A stretch of DNA of 42,433 bases from JBCDBD01 sp039184335 (GTDB lineage: Bacteria > Bacteroidota > Bacteroidia > Flavobacteriales > Flavobacteriaceae): positions 1 to 42,433 of the forward strand of contig JBCDBD010000032.1 in assembly GCA_039184335.1 (NCBI GenBank), given 5' to 3'. The stretch's first letter is position 1. Every line of letters begins with the position of its first letter. This document shows positions 9,864-19,736 of this stretch, one piece after another. The notes under the pieces are model-generated. The model did no database searches, had not been told where the DNA came from, and saw only the letters and a program-made list of their open reading frames with translations. A program made the position numbers and the translations under genes.

Positions 9864-11456
9864 ATGAGAAATATATTTAATTATTTGATTTTGACATTCT
9901 TCATCTCCATGACATTTTCATGTACAGATTTGGAGATTGAAGCTACAGATTCCTTAATCACCGAAGGTTTTGCCGGTGTGGCAAACGTACAAGGTGAAGT
10001 GGCAAACATTTCGAACATCATTGCTGGTGGTGACTTAGCAAACCAAGATGGTCTTTTTGCATTGAATGAAGCGTCTTCAGATGAGTATATCGTGCCCACT
10101 CGAGGAACCGACTGGGGTGATAATGGTAGGTGGCTGGCCATCCACAGGCATACTTGGGATGCAGAACTTCAGGATGTCAGAAGGGCTTGGCAAAGACTTA
10201 ACAGTATCACCATTAACGCAACAAGGGCCATCAGCCCAAAAAGTGTAAATACTGCAGGCGGGGACATCGTTCAACAAAAGGCTGAGGCAAGATTTTATAG
10301 GGCTTGGGCCATGCACTGGATATTGGATATGTGGCGACAGGTCCCTTATCGAGATGTTGATCTGCCGAATAGTGCCATTCCAGAAGTATTGACTGGACAA
10401 GTAGCTATTGATAGTATCGTTACGGATTTAAATATCGCAATACAAGATCTTCCTCAGGTCACTGTTGGCAATGGGATTGATATGAAGTCTTCACCTACCA
10501 AGGCAGCTGCGCAACACTTATTGGCCAAAGTGCATTTAAACAAACATGTGTATTTAGGAACATCCCCAGAAACAGCTGACATGCAAGTCGTCATCGATGC
10601 AGTTGATGAAATAGCAGCAGATGGCTATTCCCTTGCCGCATCTGGAGATTTCTTTGATATTTTTAGACCTAGCAATGATGTGGAAACCATTTGGTGGTCA
10701 CCAGCAGATGCAGGGCCAAGAACATGGCTTACGTTACATTACAACCAGAACTTCCCGGGGTTCAATGATGGTGGGGGATGGAATGGCTTTACCACGCTTT
10801 CTGAATTCTATCAATTGTTTGAGGGTAATCCAGACACCAATTATCCCGGTGATGGGCAAGAAGAACGGAGAGGTGTGGTGCATGACCCGAGTAGTGCCAA
10901 TGCAGACAACCTTGGTATTGGTATCGGTTTCTTGATTGGGCAACAATATGAACAAGACGGTACGCCGTTGGATGCTAGGGAAAATGTTGGTGGGGTTCCT
11001 TTGGTTTTCACCAAAGAAACAGAGCAGCCTGAATTCACTGCCCCATCCGATAATGCCACATTGGAGACTTCGGGTACAAGAATGTTCAAATACCACCCTA
11101 ATGAAGAGGGTGGAGATAGAAGACAACATATTGTAAAGTATCGCTATGGCGATGCTTATCTGATGAAAGCTGAAGCCATGTTCAGAATGGGAAGTGATGT
11201 TACAGGTATGATCAATAACCTTAGAGCTATAAGAGGGGCTTCAGCATTAGCTACGGTTGGTGAAGCTGATTTACTGGCAGAACGGGGCCGAGAATTGTAC
11301 CAAGAAGTGGTAAGAAGACAAGATTTGATTCGGTTTGGGCAATTCACAAGGGCTTGGAACCTCAAAGATGCCAGTGATGATACTCGAACAATATTCCCGA
11401 TACCTACAGCGGATATTTTGGCGAATCCAAATTTAACACAGAATCCTGGTTACTAG
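9864..11456 (+). CDS. SusD/RagB-family glycan-binding lipoprotein
   Basis: A 530-residue surface lipoprotein that caps the SusC barrel and binds the glycan. I place the start at ATG 9864, 13 bp after the susC stop; a start at 9831 would lie inside susC and put extra residues before the signal peptide. The signal peptide ends at lipobox TFSC (Cys20) followed by acidic residues. The C-terminal SusD signature is clear: DAYLMKAEAMFRMG, INNLRAIRG, AERGRELYQE, RRQDLIRFG, and the ending FPIPTADILANPNLTQNPGY. No SusE/SusF-type gene follows; a strong terminator closes the unit. Confidence 0.94.
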   Translation: MRNIFNYLILTFFISMTFSCTDLEIEATDSLITEGFAGVANVQGEVANISNIIAGGDLANQDGLFALNEASSDEYIVPTRGTDWGDNGRWLAIHRHTWDAELQDVRRAWQRLNSITINATRAISPKSVNTAGGDIVQQKAEARFYRAWAMHWILDMWRQVPYRDVDLPNSAIPEVLTGQVAIDSIVTDLNIAIQDLPQVTVGNGIDMKSSPTKAAAQHLLAKVHLNKHVYLGTSPETADMQVVIDAVDEIAADGYSLAASGDFFDIFRPSNDVETIWWSPADAGPRTWLTLHYNQNFPGFNDGGGWNGFTTLSEFYQLFEGNPDTNYPGDGQEERRGVVHDPSSANADNLGIGIGFLIGQQYEQDGTPLDARENVGGVPLVFTKETEQPEFTAPSDNATLETSGTRMFKYHPNEEGGDRRQHIVKYRYGDAYLMKAEAMFRMGSDVTGMINNLRAIRGASALATVGEADLLAERGRELYQEVVRRQDLIRFGQFTRAWNLKDASDDTRTIFPIPTADILANPNLTQNPGY

Positions 11457-11478
11457 AAAACTTACTATCATTAAATAT

Positions 11479-11510
11479 AAAAGGCCGCTAATGCAGCGGC
11501 CTTTTTATTT
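11479..11510 (+). terminator. Strong rho-independent terminator after susD
   Basis: A perfect 9-bp G+C-rich stem (AAGGCCGCT at 11481-11489 with AGCGGCCTT at 11495-11503), extended by A-T pairs, closes a 5-nt loop and is followed by TTTTTATTTT. It separates susCD from the FG-GAP/haloperoxidase genes, so the latter need their own promoter. Confidence 0.92.
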
Positions 11511-11583
11511 TAATTCTGGGCTTTAAAACTGTTTTTGATGATTTTTACTAAATACACAAACCTAAGTATCGTCATCCTAATCG

Positions 11584-11616
11584 GGCCATAGGTCTCTGGC
11601 CATATTTTCTATGGCC
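11584..11616. repeat. Inverted repeat GGCCATAG/CTATGGCC with a third half-copy
   Basis: GGCCATAG at 11584-11591 pairs with CTATGGCC at 11609-11616, and a further direct copy GGCCATA lies in the loop (11598-11604). It is in the 307-bp gene-free stretch between susD and the first FG-GAP gene, about 110 bp upstream of a promoter box. It could be an operator or an RNA hairpin. The rest of this stretch holds only the susD terminator and the promoter box at 11727. Confidence 0.4.
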
Positions 11617-11726
11617 ACGTCTTAAAAATGAACTGACCACCTATCTGTTCCTTTTTTAAGTTTGTCCACAGGATACCCTAATTCCAATATCGTTGAAATC
11701 CTTTAGTTTTTTAAAAAAAGGTTCTT

Positions 11727-11734
11727 TAATTTTG
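11727..11734 (+). promoter_or_regulatory. Candidate -7 promoter box (TAATTTTG)
   Basis: Exact match to TAnnTTTG, ending 29 bases before the ATG of the first FG-GAP lipoprotein, so the leader would be about 20-25 nt. No TTG at the standard -33 spacing. Position just upstream of a gene that must have its own promoter supports it. Confidence 0.5.
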
Positions 11735-11763
11735 ACTACTTTTTCCTAACCTTTAAGAATACA

Positions 11764-14700
11764 ATGAAAGTACAAACGTTCTGTTTTATACTTCTAACAG
11801 CACTCTATGCTTCTTGCACAGACAAAAAGATGGGTACCGTGGATGAAATTGAAGCTGATACCACATTATTTTCCTTGCTTTCCACAGAGCAAACTGGTAT
11901 TGCGTTTTCCAATGAGGTCAAGAACCAAAAGGAATTTAATATTTTCAAATACCGTAATTTCTACAATGGCGGTGGTGTTGCCATCGGTGATATCAACAAT
12001 GATGGCCTAGACGATATTTATCTGTCTGGCAATATGCAACCCAACAAACTTTATCTCAACAAAGGAGGACTACAATTTGAGGATATCAGCAAATCAGCAG
12101 GTGTAGAAGGCAATAAGCCATGGTCAACCGGTGTTCTTATGGTTGACGTCAATGCCGACGGCCTACTTGATATCTATGTAAGCAACGCTGGAAACCTAGA
12201 GGGCAATAATCATGATAATGATCTGTATATCAATAATGGTGACCTGACTTTCACCGAACGTGCCAAAGACTATAATCTTGCAGAAACAGGTTTTTCGACA
12301 CATGCATCTTTCTTCGACTACGATAAAGACGGTGATTTAGATGCCTACATCTTGAACAATAGCAACATTCCTGTAAGCAGTTTAGGTTATGCTGAACAGC
12401 GACATGTAAGGGCACAAGACTGGGAAGGAGTGCCCCATATTTTTAGAGGGGTCGGCGATATGTTACTTCGAAATGACAATGGAAAATTTGTGGATGTCAG
12501 TGAATCAGCGGGTATTTATGGCAGTTTGATCGGCTTTGGCCTAGGTATTCTTGTAACCGATATCAATAATGATCTTTGGCCGGACATCTACATTTCAAAT
12601 GATTTTTATGAACGTGACTATCTGTACATCAACCAACAAGATGGTACTTTTTCAGAAGAAATAAAGAATTATACTTCACATTTGAGCCTTTCTGCTATGG
12701 GTATTGACATCGCGGACATCAACAATGATGGGCACAATGATATCTTTATCACCGATATGTTGCCAGAACCTGATGAACGTGTAAAATCGGTAATGGAATT
12801 TGAGAACTACAACATTTTTGACCTAAAACAGAAAAAAGATTTTTACCAACAATACATTCAGAATACGCTACAACTGAACAATGGAAATGGAACGTTCTCA
12901 GAGGTTGCCTATTATAGTGGTGTAGATGCAACGGACTGGAGTTGGGCCGGGCTTATCTTCGACATGGACAATGATGGTTACAAAGATATTTTTATCACCA
13001 ACGGAATCAACCACGATCTCACTGATTTGGATTTTGTCGATTTCTTCGCCAACGATATCATTCAAAAAATGGCACTTACCGGTAAAAAGGAATCCATTGA
13101 TTCCATTATCAACAAAATGCCCATCAAGCCCCAGCCTAATTATGCCTATAAAAACAACGGGGACATTACTTTTAAAAATGCCAATAAGGAATGGGGGTTT
13201 GATTTACCCACACGTTCAAATGGTGCGGCATATGGGGATCTAGACAATGATGGGGATCTAGATTTGGTCATCAACAACGTCAACACACCAACTTTTGTTT
13301 ACCGGAACAATACCGAGAAAATGAAAGACCATAACTTCATTAGGCTAAAGTTCAAAGGCAAGGATACGAATCCCTTCGCAGTGGGCACATTGGCAAAGTT
13401 TTATTTTAATGGCAATATCATTAACCAAGAACTGATGCCCTCAAGAGGTTTTCAGTCTTCTATGGAATATGCCATGACAATCGGATTGGGCCAATCAGAA
13501 AAACTCGATTCCATTCGTGTGGTATGGCCAGACGACACGACACAAAAGCTTGAGAATATTGCCGCAAACCAGGTGCTGACGCTACATTGGAAAGACGCCG
13601 TTGAAAAATATATACCGTACAAACCGGATATTTCTAAAAACTATCTGAAAGAGTTAGGTTCTGCCGCCCTTTTACCTCACAAAGAGGACAATTACAACGA
13701 CTTTGATTACGAAGGACTTATTTATAAAAAACTCTCACAAGAAGGGCCTGCCCTTGCAGTTGGTGATGTCAATGGCGATGGTCAAGAAGACTTCTATCTT
13801 GGTGGGGCACACAAACAACCAGGCAGGCTGTACTTACACCGAGGCAATGGCAATATCATCCAAAAAACGGTGCAGGTTTTCGAGCAAGATAGTGCATATG
13901 AGGATACCGCTGCAGCTCTTTTCGATGTCGACCAAGACGGCGATCTCGACTTAATGGTCGGCTCGGGCGGCAACAATATCACTCTGCAGCGAACGTATGA
14001 GCCCAGGCTATATATAAATGACGGCCTTGGAAACTTTTCTTTTTCAAGTACCAGAATTCCCTCAACATATAAGAACATTGCCGCTATAGCCCCATACGAC
14101 TTTGACGATGATGGTGACATTGATGTTTTTTTGGGTTCTCGAAGCGTGGTAGGGGTATATGGGGTATCGCCTGACCATTTGTTGCTTGAAAACAAAGGAG
14201 ATGGTACATTTAACAATGCCACAGAACGCTTAGGCTATGAACTGAAAGATGCAGGCATGGTAACAGACGCTACATGGGCCGATGTGGATAATGACCTAAG
14301 AAAAGACCTCATCTTGACCACAGATTGGGATACCCCCAAGATCTACAGGAACACGGGGCGCAGATTGACCAAAATGGATACAAGTCTAGATTCACTTTCA
14401 GGTTGGTGGAACACTGTTGAGACAGTGGATTTAGACAACGACGGTGATCAAGACCTTGTGTTGGGCAATGCCGGAACAAATCTTCATTACAGGCCTTACC
14501 CTGACAAACCGATGAAGATGTGGGTCAACGATTTTGATGGCAATGGAACCCTAGAGCAAATAGTCACGCAACACGAGGGCAATGCCGATTATCCCGTTCA
14601 CCAAAAAAAAGAGGTCACAGCACAAATTGTCGCTTTAAAGAAAGAAAATCTAAAAGCATCGGACTATGCTAAAAAATCTATTCAGGAACTATTCCCAGAA

Positions 14701-15111
14701 TCGGTCATCACCAACTCCATCATGAAGCAATCACGTATTTCTGAATCTGTACTGGCCATTAACGAAGGTCATGGGCAATTTACGATAAAAGCATTGCCGC
14801 CGCGGGTTCAATTGTCTTGTGTTTGTGGTATCAAATGCACCGATTTGAATGGTGATGGCCACTTAGATCTGGTCATGGCCGGTAATGACTTTGAGTTCAA
14901 GCCCCAGTTCTCACGGCTTGATGCAAGCTATGGCAATGTGTTGCTTGGGGATGGAAACCTGAACTTTGAATGGCAAGATTACACCTTGAGCGGATTCACC
15001 ATAAAAAACGAAGTAAAGCATCTACAGACCATCAAAGACAAAAATGGGAATAGGTTTCTGATTGCTGCCATCAATAACGAACAGCCAAAAATCTTTAAGC
15101 TAAATGATTAG
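11764..15111 (+). CDS. FG-GAP/VCBS repeat lipoprotein with ASPIC/UnbV domain (copy 1)
   Basis: A 1115-residue predicted lipoprotein (lipobox YASC, Cys18). It carries many FG-GAP-type repeats with calcium-binding loops of the form D-x-N/D-x-D-G-x-x-D (for example DINNDGLDD near 80, DYDKDGDLD near 190, DLDNDGDLD near 500). An ASPIC/UnbV segment lies at about 525-600 (NPFAVGTLAKFYFNG ... RGFQSSMEYAMTIGLG ... IRVVWPDDTTQ), followed by a second propeller-like set. Such proteins likely form surface beta-propellers; their function in Bacteroidota is not established. The stop overlaps the start of its paralogue by 8 bp. It is first of a four-gene run with a haloperoxidase-type gene. Confidence 0.88.
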   Translation: MKVQTFCFILLTALYASCTDKKMGTVDEIEADTTLFSLLSTEQTGIAFSNEVKNQKEFNIFKYRNFYNGGGVAIGDINNDGLDDIYLSGNMQPNKLYLNKGGLQFEDISKSAGVEGNKPWSTGVLMVDVNADGLLDIYVSNAGNLEGNNHDNDLYINNGDLTFTERAKDYNLAETGFSTHASFFDYDKDGDLDAYILNNSNIPVSSLGYAEQRHVRAQDWEGVPHIFRGVGDMLLRNDNGKFVDVSESAGIYGSLIGFGLGILVTDINNDLWPDIYISNDFYERDYLYINQQDGTFSEEIKNYTSHLSLSAMGIDIADINNDGHNDIFITDMLPEPDERVKSVMEFENYNIFDLKQKKDFYQQYIQNTLQLNNGNGTFSEVAYYSGVDATDWSWAGLIFDMDNDGYKDIFITNGINHDLTDLDFVDFFANDIIQKMALTGKKESIDSIINKMPIKPQPNYAYKNNGDITFKNANKEWGFDLPTRSNGAAYGDLDNDGDLDLVINNVNTPTFVYRNNTEKMKDHNFIRLKFKGKDTNPFAVGTLAKFYFNGNIINQELMPSRGFQSSMEYAMTIGLGQSEKLDSIRVVWPDDTTQKLENIAANQVLTLHWKDAVEKYIPYKPDISKNYLKELGSAALLPHKEDNYNDFDYEGLIYKKLSQEGPALAVGDVNGDGQEDFYLGGAHKQPGRLYLHRGNGNIIQKTVQVFEQDSAYEDTAAALFDVDQDGDLDLMVGSGGNNITLQRTYEPRLYINDGLGNFSFSSTRIPSTYKNIAAIAPYDFDDDGDIDVFLGSRSVVGVYGVSPDHLLLENKGDGTFNNATERLGYELKDAGMVTDATWADVDNDLRKDLILTTDWDTPKIYRNTGRRLTKMDTSLDSLSGWWNTVETVDLDNDGDQDLVLGNAGTNLHYRPYPDKPMKMWVNDFDGNGTLEQIVTQHEGNADYPVHQKKEVTAQIVALKKENLKASDYAKKSIQELFPESVITNSIMKQSRISESVLAINEGHGQFTIKALPPRVQLSCVCGIKCTDLNGDGHLDLVMAGNDFEFKPQFSRLDASYGNVLLGDGNLNFEWQDYTLSGFTIKNEVKHLQTIKDKNGNRFLIAAINNEQPKIFKLND

Positions 15112-18100
15112 GGTTCTATCACTGATCGGTGCTTTTTTGATGTTATCAGGTTGCAATAAAAACACCGTTCTTTTAAAAACTGTAAGGCCATCACAGACCG
15201 GAATTGAATTTTCGAATACCGTCAAAGAAAACGATGATCTGAATATCTTGGACTACCTCTATTTTTACAATGGCGGTGGTGTGGCCATCGGAGACGTCAA
15301 CAATGATGGATTGCCCGATATTTTTTTCAGCGGCAACCAAGTGAAGAACGAACTCTACTTGAACATGGGCGACCTAAAGTTCAAGAACATTTCAAATAGT
15401 TCAGGTGTTGAAGGCAAGAGTAGCTGGAACACAGGTGCGATAATGGCAGATGTCAACGGCGATGGCCTTTTGGATATCTACGTATGTGCCGTAGTAGGGA
15501 TAAATGGATTCAATGGCCATAACGAACTCTATATCAACAATGGCACAACATCAAGTACCGGTGAAATCAGCTTTACCGAAAGTGCTGCCCAATATGGTCT
15601 TGATTTTGAATCATACAGTTCCAATGCTGTGTTTTTTGATTATGACCTAGATGGTGATTTGGATATGTACCTTTTAAACCATGCAGTGCACACTCAAAAT
15701 TCTTATGATAAAGTAGCGGTAAGATATGAAAGAAATTATGAGACGGGGGACAAACTACTCAGAAATGACAACAATAATTTTATAGATGTCAGCGAAGAAG
15801 CAGGTATTTTTGGGGGTGTCAATGGATATGGGCTTGGGGTCTCAGTTGCTGATTTTAATGTCGACGGATACCCTGATCTTTACATTGGCAACGATTTTCA
15901 TGAAGACGATTACTATTATATCAATAATGGGGATGGTACTTTTACAGAAAGCCTGAAAAAATATTTTGGGCACACAAGTAGGTTTTCGATGGGAAACGAC
16001 GTTGCCGATATCAACCATGATGGAAGACCGGACATTCTTTCTTTAGATATGCTTCCTGAGGACGAAAAAATTCTAAAGTCTTCAGCCAGTGATAATAACA
16101 TACAAGTACAACGCTTACAAACAGAACGATTCGGATATCACTATCAGTTCTCCAGGAACATGATGTATGTAAACCAACCCTCTGGCAATTTTCTCGAAAC
16201 TGCACTTTTAAGTGGTGTCGCAGCTACAGATTGGAGCTGGAGCTCATTGTTTGGCGATTATGATCAAGATGGCGAACAAGATCTTTTTGTGGCCAATGGT
16301 ATCGTAAAAAGGCCCAATGACCTCGATTTCATAAAATTTGTCTCGAACCAACAAATCCAAAAAAAGCTTGAAAACACGAGACTGGTCGATCAAGAAGCGC
16401 TCAATCTAATGCCCAAGGGCAAAATGCACAATTATATTTTCAAAGGAAACGGAGACCTTACATTTAAAAATGAATCAGGAACTTGGATACAGAAAGATAG
16501 TATTATCTCTGGAGCTACTGCCCTAGGTGACCTAGATGGTGATGGAGACCTTGATTTGGTGAACAACAACATCAACCAACCTGCTACTCTATACATCAAC
16601 CAAATCAATGATAGGGCCAGCTACCTAAAACTAAAGCTAAACTTCAACACAAAAAATAAATTTGGCATAGGCACTAAAATATATGCCTACACCAATGGAC
16701 AATTGCAGTATAGGGAATTATTCAATGTTCGAGGGTTTCAAGCTTCCTCTGAACCTATCGTCCATTTCGGCTTCGGCAATTTAAAACAAGTCGACTCCCT
16801 TAAAATCGTTTGGCCAGATAACACCTATCAAGTATTACAAAATATAAAATTGAACCAAACCATAACCGTCAAACCTGAAAAAACGGTTCCTTTGAATTAC
16901 CCATCTTTATATAAGGTGCCCCCCCCATTGTTTACCAAAGTGTCAAATAATCTTGGAATCGACTTTGAACATGAAGAGGACAACTATACCGATTTTCTAC
17001 GTGAAAAGTTGATTCCATACCAAGTTTCAGACAGAGGTCCAGCGGTAGCGCTAGGGGATATTGATAATGATGGTCGCAATGATATTTTCTTTGGGGGCTC
17101 CAAAAAAACTCCCCCACATATTTTCTTCCAAACCGATAGTGGTTTTGTCAGAAAGAAAGTGCCAAGCCTAGAAAAAGATTCAATCACCGAAGATGTCACC
17201 GCTGTAATCGCAGATTTTAATGCTGACCAAAAAAATGATATCATCATTGGTTCAGGTGGGGCCGATTTTTTTGGTGAGGCAAAGCCACTCTTAGATAGAT
17301 ATTATCTAAACGGCAACGATGCCTTTTCAATACAGAATATGCCCAAAAGGTATCAAAATACATCGGTCTTGAAGACCTTCGATTTTGATAATGATGGGGA
17401 TTTGGATGTCTTTGTGGGTGGCCATACGCTGACCGGTGCCTTCGGCAGCATTCCTGAATCGGTGATTTTAGAGAACCAAGACGGTGTTTTTGAAGTATTT
17501 GACAATTTTCCCGCTTCACGGATCGGTATGGTAACCGATGCACTATGGGATGATTTTGACAATGATGGCAGAACCGATCTAATCGTTATTGGGGAATGGA
17601 TGTCTCCCAGGTTTTTCAAGAATTCCGTTACCGCCTTCACCGAAATCAGTGTTATGGAACTTAATGGTTTATGGCAGACCATACACCCCTTTGATATGGA
17701 TGGTGATGGAGATACCGATTACTTGTTGGGCAATTGGGGACTGAATACAAAGTTCAAAGCTTCGAAAAAAAAACCGCTCAAACTCTTTGTCAATGATTTT
17801 GATGGCAATGGCACAACTGAAACTGTAACCGCAATTGGGAAAAATGGAAAATATTACCCAATCAATGACTTTGATGAACTGAGTTCACAACTTGTGTCAC
17901 TACGTAAAAAATTTAGGTCATATAATGCCTTTGCAGGGGCTTCGATCAATGAAATATTTGGGGAAGAAGTATTGAAAAACACCAAAATATTGACTGTAAC
18001 CACATTGGCTTCCGGTTATTTGGAAAATAACGGGGGGCATTATGGGTTTGTGCCATTTGAGAACATATTGCAATTGGCTCCCATCACTACTTTCTTGGCC

Positions 18101-18364
18101 CATGACTTTACCGGTAATGGAAAGAACGAAGTTTTGGTTGGGGGCAACTACTTTGGTATAAAACCCTATCAAGGTAGATTCGACTCCTTTCCCGGAGCAT
18201 TGCTAAAAAACAAAAATGATGTAATTTTGGGGGATGATTTGGGACTTGATTTCACCAAAAAATCCCTTCGACATCTAAAGATCATAGACTTTCAAAACAA
18301 ACCTTATCTGTTGGCGGTTTTCAATGATACCAAGGCCCAGGTATACAAATTCAATGTAAAATAA
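15104..18364 (+). CDS. FG-GAP/VCBS repeat lipoprotein with ASPIC/UnbV domain (copy 2)
   Basis: A 1086-residue paralogue of the preceding gene with the same order of parts: lipobox LSGC (Cys17), the shared opening motif YFYNGGGVAIGDVNNDGLPD, many D-x-D/N-x-D-G calcium loops, an ASPIC/UnbV segment at about 525-600 (NKFGIGTKIYAYTNG ... RGFQASSEPIVHFGFG), and a second repeat set. The two copies differ throughout, so the duplication is old. The start ATG lies inside the last codons of copy 1 (8-bp overlap) and the stop is 3 bp before the haloperoxidase-type gene, so all three are very likely co-translated. Substrate or partner unknown. Confidence 0.88.
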   Translation: MIRVLSLIGAFLMLSGCNKNTVLLKTVRPSQTGIEFSNTVKENDDLNILDYLYFYNGGGVAIGDVNNDGLPDIFFSGNQVKNELYLNMGDLKFKNISNSSGVEGKSSWNTGAIMADVNGDGLLDIYVCAVVGINGFNGHNELYINNGTTSSTGEISFTESAAQYGLDFESYSSNAVFFDYDLDGDLDMYLLNHAVHTQNSYDKVAVRYERNYETGDKLLRNDNNNFIDVSEEAGIFGGVNGYGLGVSVADFNVDGYPDLYIGNDFHEDDYYYINNGDGTFTESLKKYFGHTSRFSMGNDVADINHDGRPDILSLDMLPEDEKILKSSASDNNIQVQRLQTERFGYHYQFSRNMMYVNQPSGNFLETALLSGVAATDWSWSSLFGDYDQDGEQDLFVANGIVKRPNDLDFIKFVSNQQIQKKLENTRLVDQEALNLMPKGKMHNYIFKGNGDLTFKNESGTWIQKDSIISGATALGDLDGDGDLDLVNNNINQPATLYINQINDRASYLKLKLNFNTKNKFGIGTKIYAYTNGQLQYRELFNVRGFQASSEPIVHFGFGNLKQVDSLKIVWPDNTYQVLQNIKLNQTITVKPEKTVPLNYPSLYKVPPPLFTKVSNNLGIDFEHEEDNYTDFLREKLIPYQVSDRGPAVALGDIDNDGRNDIFFGGSKKTPPHIFFQTDSGFVRKKVPSLEKDSITEDVTAVIADFNADQKNDIIIGSGGADFFGEAKPLLDRYYLNGNDAFSIQNMPKRYQNTSVLKTFDFDNDGDLDVFVGGHTLTGAFGSIPESVILENQDGVFEVFDNFPASRIGMVTDALWDDFDNDGRTDLIVIGEWMSPRFFKNSVTAFTEISVMELNGLWQTIHPFDMDGDGDTDYLLGNWGLNTKFKASKKKPLKLFVNDFDGNGTTETVTAIGKNGKYYPINDFDELSSQLVSLRKKFRSYNAFAGASINEIFGEEVLKNTKILTVTTLASGYLENNGGHYGFVPFENILQLAPITTFLAHDFTGNGKNEVLVGGNYFGIKPYQGRFDSFPGALLKNKNDVILGDDLGLDFTKKSLRHLKIIDFQNKPYLLAVFNDTKAQVYKFNVK

Positions 18365-18367
18365 CCG

Positions 18368-19711
18368 ATGATGAAAGAACGACTATTACCAATACTCCCC
18401 TTATTCGTGGTGTTGGCATCTTGTGTAAAAAAAAATGAACCGATAACCATCACCCCAGAGCAGTACCGTAATTGTGTGGACAAAGTGACTGAAATTATGG
18501 TACATGATATTTTTTCTCCCCCAGTAGCCAGTAGGGTATACGTATATCCAAACATTGCAGCTTTTGAGATTTTGGCAAAAAAAAATGCAGAATATCAATC
18601 CCTTTCAGGACAACTGAAAGGCTTAACATCACTGCCCCAACCCCAAAACGAGAACAATATCAATTATGACGTTGCTGCATTGATAGCGCATCTGGATCTA
18701 AGCAAAAGATTGATTTTTTCAGAGGACCTCATCAAAACGTACAGAGACAGTCTGTATACCATTTGGAAAGATAGCAACACCTTACAATATGAAGCTTCGA
18801 AAACTTATGGATTGCAAGTAGCCGAACATATAGCTGCATGGATGGACAAAGACAATTACAAACAGACCCGTACCATGCCCAAATTTTCGGTCGACTCTGA
18901 TAATCCCTCAAGATGGCAACCCACACCACCAGCCTATATGGACGGCATTGAACCCCATTGGAACAAAATACGCCCTTTTGTCATTGACTCATCAAGTCAA
19001 TTTAAACCTGCGCCACCCCCACCATTTTCAATGGCTGAAGATTCTGACTTTTATAAAGAGTTGAAGGAGGTTTATGATGTCAGTAAGGAAATAACGGCAA
19101 AAGGTGACGAATCTGAAGAAGTGGCCATTGCACAGTTCTGGGATTGTAATCCGTACGTTTCGGTCACGCGGGGCCATTTGATGTTTGCCACAAAAAAAAT
19201 AACACCAGGTGCCCATTGGATGGGAATTGCAAAAATAGCCTCTGTTAAAGCAAATAACAATCTCATGGAAACGGTACACGCCTATACCAAGACCTCAATT
19301 GCCATTGCTGATGCATTTATCAGTTGTTGGGATGAAAAATATAGGAGCAATCTTATCAGACCTGAGACCTTGATCAACGAGTATATCGACGATAGCTGGC
19401 AACCTGTTTTACAAACACCCCCTTTTCCTGAATATACCAGTGGACATAGTGTCGTATCTGGTGCAGCAGCTACCGCATTGACAAGTATTTTTGGCGATGA
19501 TTTTGCCTTTGATGATGATACCGAAGTTACTTATGGATTGCCCGTACGCTCGTTTGACTCATTTCATCAAGCCGCCAACGAAGCTGCAATCAGTAGAATG
19601 TATGGTGGCATACACTATAGGGCAGCGGTTGAAATTGGCATACATCAGGGCAAGGCTTTAGGTAAATTTATTGTCGACCATTTAAAAATGACCCGTGACA
19701 GTCAGTTGTAA
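18368..19711 (+). CDS. Vanadium-dependent haloperoxidase / PAP2-family lipoprotein
   Basis: A 447-residue protein of the vanadium haloperoxidase / type-2 phosphatidic acid phosphatase fold. The vanadate/phosphate pocket is complete: Lys324, Arg331 (7 residues apart), TSGH with Ser358-Gly359-His360, Arg410 and His416 (6 apart). These are the same spacings as Lys353/Arg360, Ser402-His404 and Arg490/His496 of the Curvularia chloroperoxidase. The lipobox LASC (Cys19) predicts a lipid anchor. ATGs at 18368 and 18371 both fit. Bacterial members can be haloperoxidases or acid phosphatases, so halide oxidation is likely but not proven. It is co-transcribed with the FG-GAP pair (3-bp gap). Confidence 0.85.
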   Translation: MMKERLLPILPLFVVLASCVKKNEPITITPEQYRNCVDKVTEIMVHDIFSPPVASRVYVYPNIAAFEILAKKNAEYQSLSGQLKGLTSLPQPQNENNINYDVAALIAHLDLSKRLIFSEDLIKTYRDSLYTIWKDSNTLQYEASKTYGLQVAEHIAAWMDKDNYKQTRTMPKFSVDSDNPSRWQPTPPAYMDGIEPHWNKIRPFVIDSSSQFKPAPPPPFSMAEDSDFYKELKEVYDVSKEITAKGDESEEVAIAQFWDCNPYVSVTRGHLMFATKKITPGAHWMGIAKIASVKANNNLMETVHAYTKTSIAIADAFISCWDEKYRSNLIRPETLINEYIDDSWQPVLQTPPFPEYTSGHSVVSGAAATALTSIFGDDFAFDDDTEVTYGLPVRSFDSFHQAANEAAISRMYGGIHYRAAVEIGIHQGKALGKFIVDHLKMTRDSQL

Positions 19712-19736
19712 TTGGCTGGAAAACCACTAAGTATTT

